From NCBI RefSeq assembly GCF_030317145.1, contig NZ_JASZYE010000001.1, forward strand, positions 372,001 through 436,000: DNA of 64,000 bases, written 5' to 3'. Shown piece by piece: positions 56,860 through 64,000 of this stretch (position 1 is its first letter; each line of letters begins with the position of its first letter). The notes beneath the pieces are model-generated. The model was not told the origin of the DNA, did no database searches, and was given only the letters and a program-made list of their open reading frames with translations. This stretch comes from Variovorax flavidus (GTDB lineage Bacteria; Pseudomonadota; Gammaproteobacteria; Burkholderiales; Burkholderiaceae_C). Position numbers and translations under genes: made by a program.

Positions 56860-56885
56860 ATAAACGCCGGCGCACCGGCGTTTAT
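56860..56885. terminator. Perfect hairpin between the acyltransferase and sigma genes
   Basis: The arms ATAAACGCCGG / CCGGCGTTTAT are perfectly complementary over 11 bases with a four-base loop. On the minus strand it lies 22 bases after the acyltransferase stop and about 40 bases before the sigma start. There is no long T run, so it may be a partial terminator, an RNA stabiliser or a protein-binding palindrome. Confidence 0.5.
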
Positions 56886-56907
56886 TCCATGCGCGCCAAA
56901 AAAAAGA

Positions 56908-57495
56908 TCAACCGTCGCCGGCCGGGCTCTCGCGAAGCACGCGCCGCTTGAGCGGCTTGGCGGGGTTGCCGCCATACACGGTCCATGGATCGAGCGACCG
57001 GAACGCGACGGCCCGTGCACCCAGCACCGCACCTTCGCCGACCTCGACGCCCGGCCCGACAAAAGCCTCGGCCGCAATCCACGCCTGTGCGCCGATCACG
57101 ATCGGTTGGGCGGTCAGCTGGAAAGTGGCCGACGAGATGTCATGGCTGCCGGCGCAGAGATGCGCGCCTTGCGACACCAGCGCCGCGCGGCCGAGCGAAA
57201 TCGGCGCCATGTTGTAGCAAGTGACCCGTTCGGCCAACAATGCACGGTCGGCGAGATGCAGGTGAGGCGGATACCAGACCCGCGCGCTGCCGCGCACATC
57301 GCTGTTTTCGCCCAGTTGCGCGCCGAACAGCTTGAGGAGAAAGCGGCGCCAGAAGCGCATCTGCGGCGGCGTCCACGATGCGAGCAATGCCCAACTCAGG
57401 TTCCACACGGCGCGCAACACCCGATTGCCCAGCGAAAAGCTCGGTCCGCCCTGGAGCGGGTTGACGCGCGCAGCGTCGAGGGGTTGAAGCGCCAT
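56908..57495 (-). CDS. WcaF-type hexapeptide acetyltransferase
   Basis: This 195-residue left-handed beta-helix acyltransferase has a family-typical N-terminal region with SFSLGNRVLRAVWNLSWALL. Hexapeptide repeats run from about residue 65 (GENSDVRGSARVWYPPHLHLADRALLAERVTCYNMAPISLG). The active-site histidine is probably in CAGSHDISSATF, and GGNPAKPLKRR closes the helix. The wording matches putative colanic-acid biosynthesis acetyltransferases, which O-acetylate a polysaccharide precursor. It follows smpB by 12 bases, away from any glycan cluster, so its pathway here is unknown. Confidence 0.82.
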   Translation of the reverse strand: MALQPLDAARVNPLQGGPSFSLGNRVLRAVWNLSWALLASWTPPQMRFWRRFLLKLFGAQLGENSDVRGSARVWYPPHLHLADRALLAERVTCYNMAPISLGRAALVSQGAHLCAGSHDISSATFQLTAQPIVIGAQAWIAAEAFVGPGVEVGEGAVLGARAVAFRSLDPWTVYGGNPAKPLKRRVLRESPAGDG

Positions 57496-57507
57496 CGATG
57501 TTTTCCT

Positions 57508-57984
57508 TCAGCGGCTGCGACTCTTCATGGCCCGCTCGACTTCACGCTTGCCTTCGCGGTCCTTGATGGTGTCGCGCTTGTCGTGCTCGGCCTTGCCCTT
57601 GGCCAGTGCGATCTCGCATTTGACCTTGCCCGCCTTCCAGTGGAGATTGAGCGGCACCAGCGTATAGCCTTTCTGCTCGACCTTGCCGATCAGGCGGCGG
57701 ATCTGCTCCTTGTGCAGCAGCAGCTTCTTGGTGCGTACGGAGTCGGGGGTGACGTGCGTCGACGCCGAGCGCAAGGGGTTGATCTGGCAGCCGATCACGA
57801 ACAGTTCGCCGTCGCGGATCACGACGTAGCCGTCGGTCAGTTGCACTTTGCCTTCGCGCAGCGATTTGACCTCCCAGCCTTCGAGCACCATGCCCGCTTC
57901 GAAGCGCTCCTCGAAGAAGTAGTTGTAGGCGGCTTTCTTGTTGTCCGCGATCCGGGAGGAGGTGTCTTGTTTTTTTGTGGCCAT
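57508..57984 (-). CDS. smpB: SsrA-binding protein SmpB
   Basis: This 158-residue protein is a standard Smp[71 protein letters not shown], and a basic C-terminal tail ([24 protein letters not shown]) that enters the ribosomal A site. With tmRNA it rescues stalled ribosomes. The tmRNA gene is not in the window. It diverges from ratA, the common order in betaproteobacteria. Confidence 0.97.
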   Translation of the reverse strand: MATKKQDTSSRIADNKKAAYNYFFEERFEAGMVLEGWEVKSLREGKVQLTDGYVVIRDGELFVIGCQINPLRSASTHVTPDSVRTKKLLLHKEQIRRLIGKVEQKGYTLVPLNLHWKAGKVKCEIALAKGKAEHDKRDTIKDREGKREVERAMKSRSR

Positions 57985-58046
57985 GGTGTGTCAGGTGAGG
58001 GCTGCATGGCTTCAATACAATCCGTCGCGCACGCGGTGCCGATTCT

Positions 58047-58493
58047 ATGAAAACAGTCCACAAGTCCGTTCTGATCTGGTACAGCGCCGAAGAGATGTAC
58101 GCCCTCGTCACCGACGTCGCGAAGTATCCCGAATTTCTGCCGTGGTGTGATCGGTCGAAAGTCATCGAGCAGGATGAACTGGGCATGACCGCCGAGGTCG
58201 GCCTTGCTTTCAGCGGTTTTCACCAGAGCTTCACCACCCGCAATACCCATGTGCCTGGCCGCGAGGTGCATCTGAAGCTGGTCGATGGGCCCTTTTCCAA
58301 TCTCGACGGTGCCTGGAAGTTCACGCCCGTCGGGGAGCAGGGCGAGCGTGCGTGTCGCGTCGAACTCAACCTCAGCTACGGCTTCAGCAACTTCGCGCTG
58401 CAGGCATTGGTAGGGCCCGTATTCGACAAGATCGCCTCGAATCTGGTCGAGGCTTTCGTGAAGCGGGCCGAGCACATCTACGGCACGCCCTGA
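58047..58493 (+). CDS. ratA: RatA/Coq10-type START-domain protein
   Basis: This 148-residue START-like protein has KTVHKSVLIWYSAEEMYALVTDVAKYPEFLPWCDRSKVIE at the N-terminus and a C-terminal helix FVKRAEHIYG. In E. coli RatA was reported to block 70S formation, and homologues such as Coq10 bind quinone intermediates. A ubiquinone-related role is at least as likely as toxicity. It is coupled to rnfH: its TGA shares a base with the next ATG. It diverges from smpB with 62 bases between starts. Confidence 0.9.
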   Translation: MKTVHKSVLIWYSAEEMYALVTDVAKYPEFLPWCDRSKVIEQDELGMTAEVGLAFSGFHQSFTTRNTHVPGREVHLKLVDGPFSNLDGAWKFTPVGEQGERACRVELNLSYGFSNFALQALVGPVFDKIASNLVEAFVKRAEHIYGTP

Positions 58494-58825
58494 TGCTGCA
58501 AGTCACGGTGGCGTACTCGCCGGCGCCGCGTGAGGTGTTCGAGCAGGTCGTGTCGCTGTCGGAGGGCGCCACGGCGCGTGACGCGGTGATCGCCAGCGGC
58601 CTGGCTGCGAGCTTTCCGAAACTCGACTGGCAGGCTCTTGTCCCAGGTGTCTGGGGCAGGGCGGTCGAATGGGATCAGGTGCTTGCAGACCTCGACAGGG
58701 TCGAGCTGTGCCGACCGCTCACCGTCGATCCCAAGGTCGCGCGGCGCGAACGATTCCGGCAGCAGGGCGCTCGCGGAACGGGGTTGTTTGCGCGCCGGCG
58801 CAAGGGCGGCAAGGCCGGGTACTAG
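58493..58825 (+). CDS. rnfH: RnfH family ubiquitin-like protein
   Basis: This 110-residue beta-grasp protein has [36 protein letters not shown] and [24 protein letters not shown], the RnfH (RatB) signature. Its role is unsettled: it is named for rnf gene clusters and sometimes called the partner of RatA. The C-terminus is basic ([13 protein letters not shown]). It is translationally coupled to ratA. Confidence 0.9.
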   Translation: MLQVTVAYSPAPREVFEQVVSLSEGATARDAVIASGLAASFPKLDWQALVPGVWGRAVEWDQVLADLDRVELCRPLTVDPKVARRERFRQQGARGTGLFARRRKGGKAGY

Positions 58826-58835
58826 GCGCTTCGCC

Positions 58836-59345
58836 TTACTTGCAGTCGGCGTCGATCACCGATTGCAGGCGTTGTTGCTCGGAAGCCCGGGCGTTGTCGT
58901 CCATGATTTCGCGCTCGCCCTGCGCATTGACGCGGGCCACGCGGATGCCGCTGTCCATCGTCGCCTTGCCCTGGCGAGCCCGATTGCAGTTCTCCGCCTT
59001 CGCCTGCGCGACCTTTTGCGCCTCGGCGGCCTGCTTGGCCTTTTCGGCTTCCTCGGCCTTCTTCGCTTTTTCCGAGAGCTCCTTGTCGACGCCCGTCGGC
59101 TTGGCGCTGCCAGCGGCGGGCGCGGCTTCCGGTGCGGCTTCCGCCGGCGCGGGCGGCGTGCTGAAGCTCAATCGCTTGGTGGGGCCGCCGGGCTTGCGAA
59201 GGATATTCTTCTCGGGAATGTCAGGCGGCGGCGCCTGGTCGCTGAACACCTTCTTGTTGTCCTTGTCGACCCACTGCCACTGGGCTTGCGCGCCCAGCGG
59301 AAGCAGGAAGACCGACCCGATGACAAGCAGATGCGCGAATTTCAT
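58836..59345 (-). CDS. DUF4124-domain secreted protein
   Basis: This 169-residue protein has a signal peptide (about 1-21, ending AQA). A short DUF4124 domain follows ([30 protein letters not shown]). An Ala/Pro linker leads to a Lys/Glu/Ala-rich helix ([32 protein letters not shown]) and a C-terminal part with two cysteines, at NCNRARQG and IDADCK. DUF4124 is found in many periplasmic proteins of unknown function. It is convergent with rnfH and divergent from guaB. Confidence 0.82.
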   Translation of the reverse strand: MKFAHLLVIGSVFLLPLGAQAQWQWVDKDNKKVFSDQAPPPDIPEKNILRKPGGPTKRLSFSTPPAPAEAAPEAAPAAGSAKPTGVDKELSEKAKKAEEAEKAKQAAEAQKVAQAKAENCNRARQGKATMDSGIRVARVNAQGEREIMDDNARASEQQRLQSVIDADCK

Positions 59346-59489
59346 GGCCGGCAGTTTAGCGCCGCCTTACGTTTTGCAACTTTGTTTCTGGCATTTTTCC
59401 AACGTTCTGCCGGAAATCCGGAGCGTCCGAACACGAATGCGTGTGTGAAAGCCCAAGTCCCTTCGCCTGATCGGGTGCCGAGCCATCGT

Positions 59490-59495
59490 TACAAT
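59490..59495 (+). promoter_or_regulatory. Candidate -10 element for guaB
   Basis: TACAAT lies 21 bases upstream of the guaB start in the 171-base gap between divergent genes. No clear -35 box is seen. A TTGGAG ribosome site follows between it and the ATG. This is a weak candidate only. Confidence 0.3.
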
Positions 59496-59516
59496 CCGTC
59501 TTTTGGAGCTTCACCC

Positions 59517-60986
59517 ATGCGCCTTCTCGGCAAAGCGCTCACCTTCGACGACGTGTTGCTGGTGCCAGCGTTCTCCCAGGTCCTGCCCAAGGACACCTCT
59601 CTCGCCACCCGGCTCTCCCGAAACATCACGCTGAACCTGCCGCTCGTCTCGGCGGCGATGGACACCGTGACCGAAGCGCGCCTCGCGATCGCTATCGCGC
59701 AGGAAGGCGGCATCGGCATCGTGCACAAGAACTTCACCGCTGCCGAACAGGCCGCGCAAGTCGCCAAGGTGAAGCGCTACGAGTCCGGTGTGCTGCGTGA
59801 CCCCGTCGTCATCACGCCGACGCACACCGTGCGCGAGGTCATGGCGCTGTCCGACCAGCTCGGCATTTCGGGCTTCCCCGTGTGCGACGCGGGCAAGGTG
59901 GTCGGCATCGTCACGGGGCGCGACCTGCGCTTCGAAAGCCGCTACGACGTGCCGGTGAGCGAAATCATGACGCGCCGCGACAAGCTCATCACCGTGCCGG
60001 ACGGCACCACGCTCGCGGACGCGAAGGCACTGCTCAACAAGCACAAGCTCGAACGCCTGCTCGTGATCAACGAGGCCTGGGAGCTCAAGGGCCTGATTAC
60101 CGTCAAGGACATCACCAAGCAGACCAGCTTCCCGAACGCCGCGCGTGATGCCAGCGGCCGCCTGCGTTGCGGCGCGGCGGTCGGTGTGGGCGAGGGCACC
60201 GAAGAGCGCGTCGAAGCGCTCGTGAAGGCGGGCGTCGACGCCATCGTCGTCGACACCGCCCACGGCCACAGCGCCGGGGTGATCGAACGCGTGCGCTGGG
60301 TCAAGAAGAACTATCCGCAGGTCGACGTGATCGGCGGCAATATCGCCACCGGCGATGCGGCCCGCGCACTCGCGGACGCAGGGGCCGACGCGGTCAAGGT
60401 CGGCATCGGCCCGGGCTCCATCTGCACGACCCGCATCGTGGCCGGCGTGGGTGTGCCGCAGATCATGGCGGTCGACAACGTCGCGACGGCGCTTCAGGGC
60501 ACGGGCATTCCGCTCATCGCCGATGGCGGCATCCGCTACTCGGGCGACATCGCCAAGGCCATCGCCGCCGGCGCAAGCACCGTGATGATGGGCGGCATGT
60601 TCGCCGGCACCGAAGAAGCGCCGGGCGAGATCGTGCTGTTCCAGGGCCGCAGCTACAAGAGCTACCGCGGCATGGGCTCCATCGGTGCCATGCAGCAGGG
60701 CAGTGCGGACCGCTACTTCCAGGAATCCACCACCGGCAACCCCAACGCCGACAAGCTCGTGCCCGAGGGCATCGAAGGCCGGGTGCCCTACAAGGGTTCG
60801 ATGGTGTCGATCGTCTACCAGATGTCCGGCGGCTTGCGCGCCAGCATGGGCTACTGCGGCTGCGCCACGATCGAGGACATGAAGAACAAGGCCGAGTTCG
60901 TCGAGATCACCACCGCCGGCATCCGTGAGAGCCACGTGCACGACGTGCAGATCACCAAGGAAGCGCCCAACTACCGCGCTGAATAA
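59517..60986 (+). CDS. guaB: IMP dehydrogenase
   Basis: This 489-residue protein matches GuaB. The TIM barrel is interrupted by two CBS domains (about 95-205; [20 protein letters not shown] and [18 protein letters not shown]). The catalytic cysteine is Cys303 in [15 protein letters not shown], and the mobile flap holds the [20 protein letters not shown] region. It oxidises IMP to XMP with NAD, the committed step to GMP. Start 59517 ([15 protein letters not shown]) is canonical. guaA follows 97 bases later. Confidence 0.96.
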   Translation: MRLLGKALTFDDVLLVPAFSQVLPKDTSLATRLSRNITLNLPLVSAAMDTVTEARLAIAIAQEGGIGIVHKNFTAAEQAAQVAKVKRYESGVLRDPVVITPTHTVREVMALSDQLGISGFPVCDAGKVVGIVTGRDLRFESRYDVPVSEIMTRRDKLITVPDGTTLADAKALLNKHKLERLLVINEAWELKGLITVKDITKQTSFPNAARDASGRLRCGAAVGVGEGTEERVEALVKAGVDAIVVDTAHGHSAGVIERVRWVKKNYPQVDVIGGNIATGDAARALADAGADAVKVGIGPGSICTTRIVAGVGVPQIMAVDNVATALQGTGIPLIADGGIRYSGDIAKAIAAGASTVMMGGMFAGTEEAPGEIVLFQGRSYKSYRGMGSIGAMQQGSADRYFQESTTGNPNADKLVPEGIEGRVPYKGSMVSIVYQMSGGLRASMGYCGCATIEDMKNKAEFVEITTAGIRESHVHDVQITKEAPNYRAE

Positions 60987-61083
60987 GCACACCCCCAGGC
61001 TGCGCGGCGGGCCGGCGAAGCCGGTCCGCGGTGTTTCCCGAAGGAGCGCGCAGGGGACTTGGCACTCATTTCGCATTTTTCAT

Positions 61084-62694
61084 ATGCACCAGAAGATCCT
61101 GATTCTCGATTTCGGCTCGCAAGTCACCCAGCTCATCGCACGACGCGTGCGCGAAGCGCATGTGCTCAGCGAGGTGCATCCCTGCGACGTCACCGACGAG
61201 TGGATTCGCGACTATGCCAAGGACGGCAGCCTGAAGGGCGTGATCCTTTCCGGCAGCCACGCCAGCGTCTACGAAGACACGACCGACAAGGCGCCGCAGG
61301 CGGTGTTCGAGCTCGGCGTGCCCGTGCTGGGCATCTGCTACGGCATGCAGACCATGGCGCACCAGCTGGGTGGCAAGGTCGAAGGCGGCCACAAGCGCGA
61401 GTTCGGCTTTGCGGCCGTCCGCGCGCGCGGCCACACCGAGCTGCTCAAGGACATCGCCGACTTCACCACCGACGACGGGCACGGCATGCTCAACGTCTGG
61501 ATGAGCCACGGCGACAAGGTCACTGAGCTGCCGCCTGGCTTCAAGCTGATGGCGTCGACCGAGAGTTGCCCGATCGCCGGCATGGCCGACGAAGAACGGC
61601 ACTTCTACGCCGTGCAATTCCACCCCGAAGTGACGCACACGCAGCAGGGCAAGGCGATCCTCGATCGCTTCGTGCTCGGCATCTGCGGCGCCCGGCCCGA
61701 TTGGGTCATGCGCGACCACATCGCCGAAGCCGTCGAGGCGATCCGCAAGCAGGTGGGCGACGAGGAAGTGATCCTTGGCCTCTCGGGCGGCGTCGATTCG
61801 TCCGTGGCGGCTGCGCTGATCCATCGCGCCATCGGCGACCAGCTCACCTGCGTCTTCGTCGACCACGGTCTGCTGCGGCTGAACGAAGGCGACATGGTCA
61901 TGGACATGTTCGTCGGCAAGCTGCACGCCAAGGTGATCCGTGTCGATGCCAGCGAGCTCTTCCTCGGCAAGCTGGCCGGCGTGAGCGAACCCGAGGCCAA
62001 GCGCAAGATCATCGGCGGCGAGTTCGTCACCGTGTTCAAGCAGGAAGCGGCCAAGCTCACGAGCGCGGGTGCCAAGGGCGCCAAGTGGCTGGCGCAGGGC
62101 ACCATCTACCCGGACGTGATCGAGTCCGGCGGCGCCAAGAGCAAGAAGGCTGTCACCATCAAGAGCCACCACAACGTGGGCGGCCTGCCGGAACAGTTGG
62201 GCCTAAAGCTGCTGGAGCCGCTGCGCGACCTGTTCAAGGACGAAGTGCGCGAACTTGGCGTCGCGCTCGGCCTGCCGCCCGAGATGGTCTATCGCCATCC
62301 CTTCCCCGGCCCCGGCCTGGGCGTGCGGATCCTCGGCGAGGTGAAAAAGGACTACGCCGACCTGCTGCGCCGCGCCGATGCGATCTTCATCGAGGAGCTG
62401 CGCAACTTCATCGACCCCGCCACGGGCAAGAGCTGGTACGACCTCACGAGCCAGGCCTTCACCGTGTTCCTGCCGGTCAAGAGCGTGGGCGTGATGGGCG
62501 ACGGCCGCACCTACGACTACGTCGTCGCACTGCGCGCGGTGCAGACCAGCGACTTCATGACGGCTGACTGGGCCGAACTGCCCTATGCGCTGCTGAAGAA
62601 GGTATCGGGTCGCATCATCAACGAGGTGCGCGGCATCAACCGCGTCACCTACGACGTGAGCAGCAAGCCGCCGGCGACGATCGAGTGGGAGTGA
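61084..62694 (+). CDS. guaA: GMP synthase (glutamine-hydrolysing)
   Basis: This 536-residue protein has an N-terminal class I glutamine amidotransferase with nucleophile Cys85 in GICYGMQ and His/Glu in [10 protein letters not shown]. It is followed by the ATP pyrophosphatase with P loop [13 protein letters not shown] and a C-terminal dimerisation domain ending [18 protein letters not shown]. It converts XMP to GMP. The motif SGSHASVYE near 56-64 replaces the more common SGGP-type loop. It belongs with guaB. Confidence 0.96.
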   Translation: MHQKILILDFGSQVTQLIARRVREAHVLSEVHPCDVTDEWIRDYAKDGSLKGVILSGSHASVYEDTTDKAPQAVFELGVPVLGICYGMQTMAHQLGGKVEGGHKREFGFAAVRARGHTELLKDIADFTTDDGHGMLNVWMSHGDKVTELPPGFKLMASTESCPIAGMADEERHFYAVQFHPEVTHTQQGKAILDRFVLGICGARPDWVMRDHIAEAVEAIRKQVGDEEVILGLSGGVDSSVAAALIHRAIGDQLTCVFVDHGLLRLNEGDMVMDMFVGKLHAKVIRVDASELFLGKLAGVSEPEAKRKIIGGEFVTVFKQEAAKLTSAGAKGAKWLAQGTIYPDVIESGGAKSKKAVTIKSHHNVGGLPEQLGLKLLEPLRDLFKDEVRELGVALGLPPEMVYRHPFPGPGLGVRILGEVKKDYADLLRRADAIFIEELRNFIDPATGKSWYDLTSQAFTVFLPVKSVGVMGDGRTYDYVVALRAVQTSDFMTADWAELPYALLKKVSGRIINEVRGINRVTYDVSSKPPATIEWE

Positions 62695-62702
62695 GAGGTG
62701 TC

Positions 62703-62732
62703 GCGTGTCGCCGTTTTCGACCGGTGACACGC
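62703..62732 (+). other. Strong hairpin just after guaA
   Basis: The arms GCGTGTCGCC / GGTGACACGC pair over ten positions with one G-U and enclose a ten-base loop. It begins 8 bases after the guaA stop. There is no T run, so it may protect the mRNA 3' end or assist factor-dependent termination. Confidence 0.5.
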
Positions 62733-63099
62733 TGACCCTTCGGCCTATCTCATTGGATGCGCACCATTTGGACAGCCAGTGCAGTTGCCGGGTTTGCGGC
62801 TGCGGGCCCGTCTCTTGCATGCAGCATGGGCATATCCCATTCGGGTTGACCCTCATGAACTGTTTTCACATGTAAGAACATAGTGTTAGAGTTTGGCATT
62901 CGTAGTGTCTGGTAACAGTACTGCGCGTTCTCCAACGACACCCTCTGGGGCGGATGCCATGGAAAAAGTCAGCTGCGACGCCGTGAGAATGACTCCCGGG
63001 GCGACCACGGTCGCCGCCCGGGAAACCGCTGATCGGACAAGGAGAGGCCGCCAGTTCAACCACCGGTCTTCCGCTTCATTTCGCGTTGAGGACTTCCCG
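62733..63099. other. Gene-free stretch upstream of the GT2 glycosyltransferase
   Basis: No gene is supported here. The stretch 62850-62925 is AT-rich compared with the rest and probably contains the promoter of the next gene; TTGACC (62846) and TTGGCA (62893) are possible -35 boxes, without a convincing -10. A strong hairpin lies at 62994-63023 (TCCCGGG / CCCGGGA outside, GCGAC / GTCGC inside), about 75 bases before the next start. An ATG at 62959 is in frame with the glycosyltransferase but lacks a ribosome site. Confidence 0.5.
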
Positions 63100-64000
63100 A
63101 TGGATCCAGTGACCGATTCGCCGAGGGACACGCAATTGCTGTCCGTCGTCATCCCCTGCTACAACGAGGAAGAGGTCATCGGGGAGACGATGAAGCGCAT
63201 GAGGGCCTTCTGCGCCGACTTGCAGGACCTGGACGTCGAGCTCATCTTCGTCGACGACGGCAGCCGCGATCGCACACGGGAGCGCCTGAAGGAGTTCGCG
63301 GCGGAAGACCCCCGGATCAAGCTCGTCGGGTTCGCACGCAATTTCGGTCACCAGATCGCGGTGACCGCCGGCATCGACGCCGCCAACGGCGACGCGGTCG
63401 TGCTCATCGATGCCGACCTCCAGGACCCGCCCGAAGTCGTCCACCAGATGATCGCCAAATGGCGCGAAGGCTATGACGTCGTCTACGGCACGCGCACGGA
63501 GCGCCCCGGCGAGTCCGCCTTCAAGCTGGCGACGGCACGAGGCTTCTACCGCCTGCTCAACCAGCTCTCGGACGTCGCGATCCCCTTGGACACGGGCGAC
63601 TTTCGCCTCATGAGCCGGGATGTCGTGGATACGCTGCGCGCCATGCCCGAGCGCGACCGGTTCGTGCGGGGCATGGTGAGCTGGGTCGGTTTCAAGCAGA
63701 TCGCGCTGCCATACCGGCGCGCCGAACGATTTGCAGGGGAGAGCAAATACCCGCTGACCAAGATGCTGCGTTTCGCAACGGATGGCATCCTGTCCTTTTC
63801 GACCAAGCCGCTGCAGATGTCGGTGGCGCTGGGCATGGTCTGCGCCACCATTTCGCTGCTGGGTATCGTGTACGCACTCGTGCTGCGCCTGTTCACCAAC
63901 GTATGGGTGGAAGGCTGGACTGCCTTGATGATCGCGGTCCTCTTCATGGGTGGCGTCCAGCTGATCTGTGTGGGCGTCCTCGGCGAATACGTCGGCCGCA
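63100..64000 (+). CDS. GT2 glycosyltransferase, GtrB/ArnC/DPM1-like (partial)
   Basis: The first 300 codons are present and the gene runs off the window end. The GT-A fold shows VVIPCYNEEEVIGETM, LIFVDDGSRDRTRERL, a family-typical FARNFGHQIAVTAGIDAANGD and the metal motif LIDADLQDPPE. Two C-terminal membrane segments follow (SVALGMVCATISLLGIVYALVL and ALMIAVLFMGGVQLICVGVLG), and then GEYVGR. Such enzymes load a sugar onto undecaprenyl phosphate, as GtrB and ArnC do. GAGGA lies 8 bases before ATG 63100. The frame continues upstream to an ATG at 62959, but the added residues do not fit the family. Confidence 0.88.
   Translation, partial: MDPVTDSPRDTQLLSVVIPCYNEEEVIGETMKRMRAFCADLQDLDVELIFVDDGSRDRTRERLKEFAAEDPRIKLVGFARNFGHQIAVTAGIDAANGDAVVLIDADLQDPPEVVHQMIAKWREGYDVVYGTRTERPGESAFKLATARGFYRLLNQLSDVAIPLDTGDFRLMSRDVVDTLRAMPERDRFVRGMVSWVGFKQIALPYRRAERFAGESKYPLTKMLRFATDGILSFSTKPLQMSVALGMVCATISLLGIVYALVLRLFTNVWVEGWTALMIAVLFMGGVQLICVGVLGEYVGR

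Noticed and set aside
58047..58825. ratA-rnfH as a toxin-antitoxin system
   Set aside because: The names suggest it, but the pair is conserved next to smpB in most relatives and RatA matches Coq10/START proteins, so housekeeping quinone or ribosome roles are more likely.
62959..63099. N-terminal extension of the GT2 glycosyltransferase from ATG 62959
   Set aside because: The frame is open, but there is no ribosome site, the added residues do not resemble the family, and the segment contains a strong hairpin; ATG 63100 has GAGGA upstream.

Overview
This is an ordinary chromosomal stretch of a high-GC betaproteobacterium. Gene content and protein flavour point to Comamonadaceae, most like Variovorax or a close relative. 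That placement is inferred from familiar sequences, such as the rimP-nusA-infB-rbfA-truB-typA block, the dapC/dapD/dapE cluster, smpB next to ratA/rnfH, and guaB-guaA; no database search was run. Nearly all the sequence is coding. I see no rRNA, CRISPR array, insertion sequence, prophage or plasmid functions. There is one tRNA, tRNA-Ser(GGA), on the minus strand.

Layout. 1-4550 (+) is the end of a surface-glycan locus: a sugar transferase tail, a PglD-like acetyltransferase, a DegT-type aminotransferase and a PglF/WbpM-type dehydratase fused behind a VanZ-like membrane domain. Together these look like a set for making and transferring a di-N-acetylbacillosamine-type sugar. 4607-7129 holds accessory genes: a small EF-hand membrane protein, a tannase/MHETase-family lipoprotein esterase and a small unknown protein. 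7319-17058 (-) is one long co-directional run: argA, an unknown gene, dapC, dapD, a pilU-type ATPase, dapE, prmB, an ABC-F ATPase and a DUF697-type gene. It joins arginine and lysine/diaminopimelate synthesis with ribosome-related functions. hrpA (+) follows.

21056-26072 (-) carries lptF, lptG, cbiX, cysB, an aminotransferase and a tiny DUF3309 gene. It is back to back with pepA-holC (+). 28561-36692 contains a branched-chain amino-acid type binding lipoprotein, an orphan receiver protein, tRNA-Ser, a QmcA/NfeD pair, a large basic amino-acid decarboxylase, a GntR regulator with an EamA transporter under a clear palindromic operator, and a fasciclin protein. 36711-38475 (-) holds a probable exported ATP-dependent DNA ligase and fabI. 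38513-45263 (+) is the yejABEF peptide importer plus an MFS transporter.

45413-54546 (+) is the translation operon rimP-nusA-infB-rbfA-truB-typA plus an EamA transporter, preceded by a hairpin leader that looks like an attenuator. 54625-59345 holds a His-rich YXWGXW protein, a secreted-repeat lipoprotein, an ECF sigma/anti-sigma pair, an acyltransferase, smpB, ratA, rnfH and a DUF4124 protein. guaB and guaA follow, then a GT2 glycosyltransferase cut by the window end.

No wholly new system stands out. The best leads are the VanZ-PglF fusion, the MHETase-like esterase, the exported ligase with a Tat-like leader, the GntR operator and its pair, the rimP leader, and several small unknown proteins.
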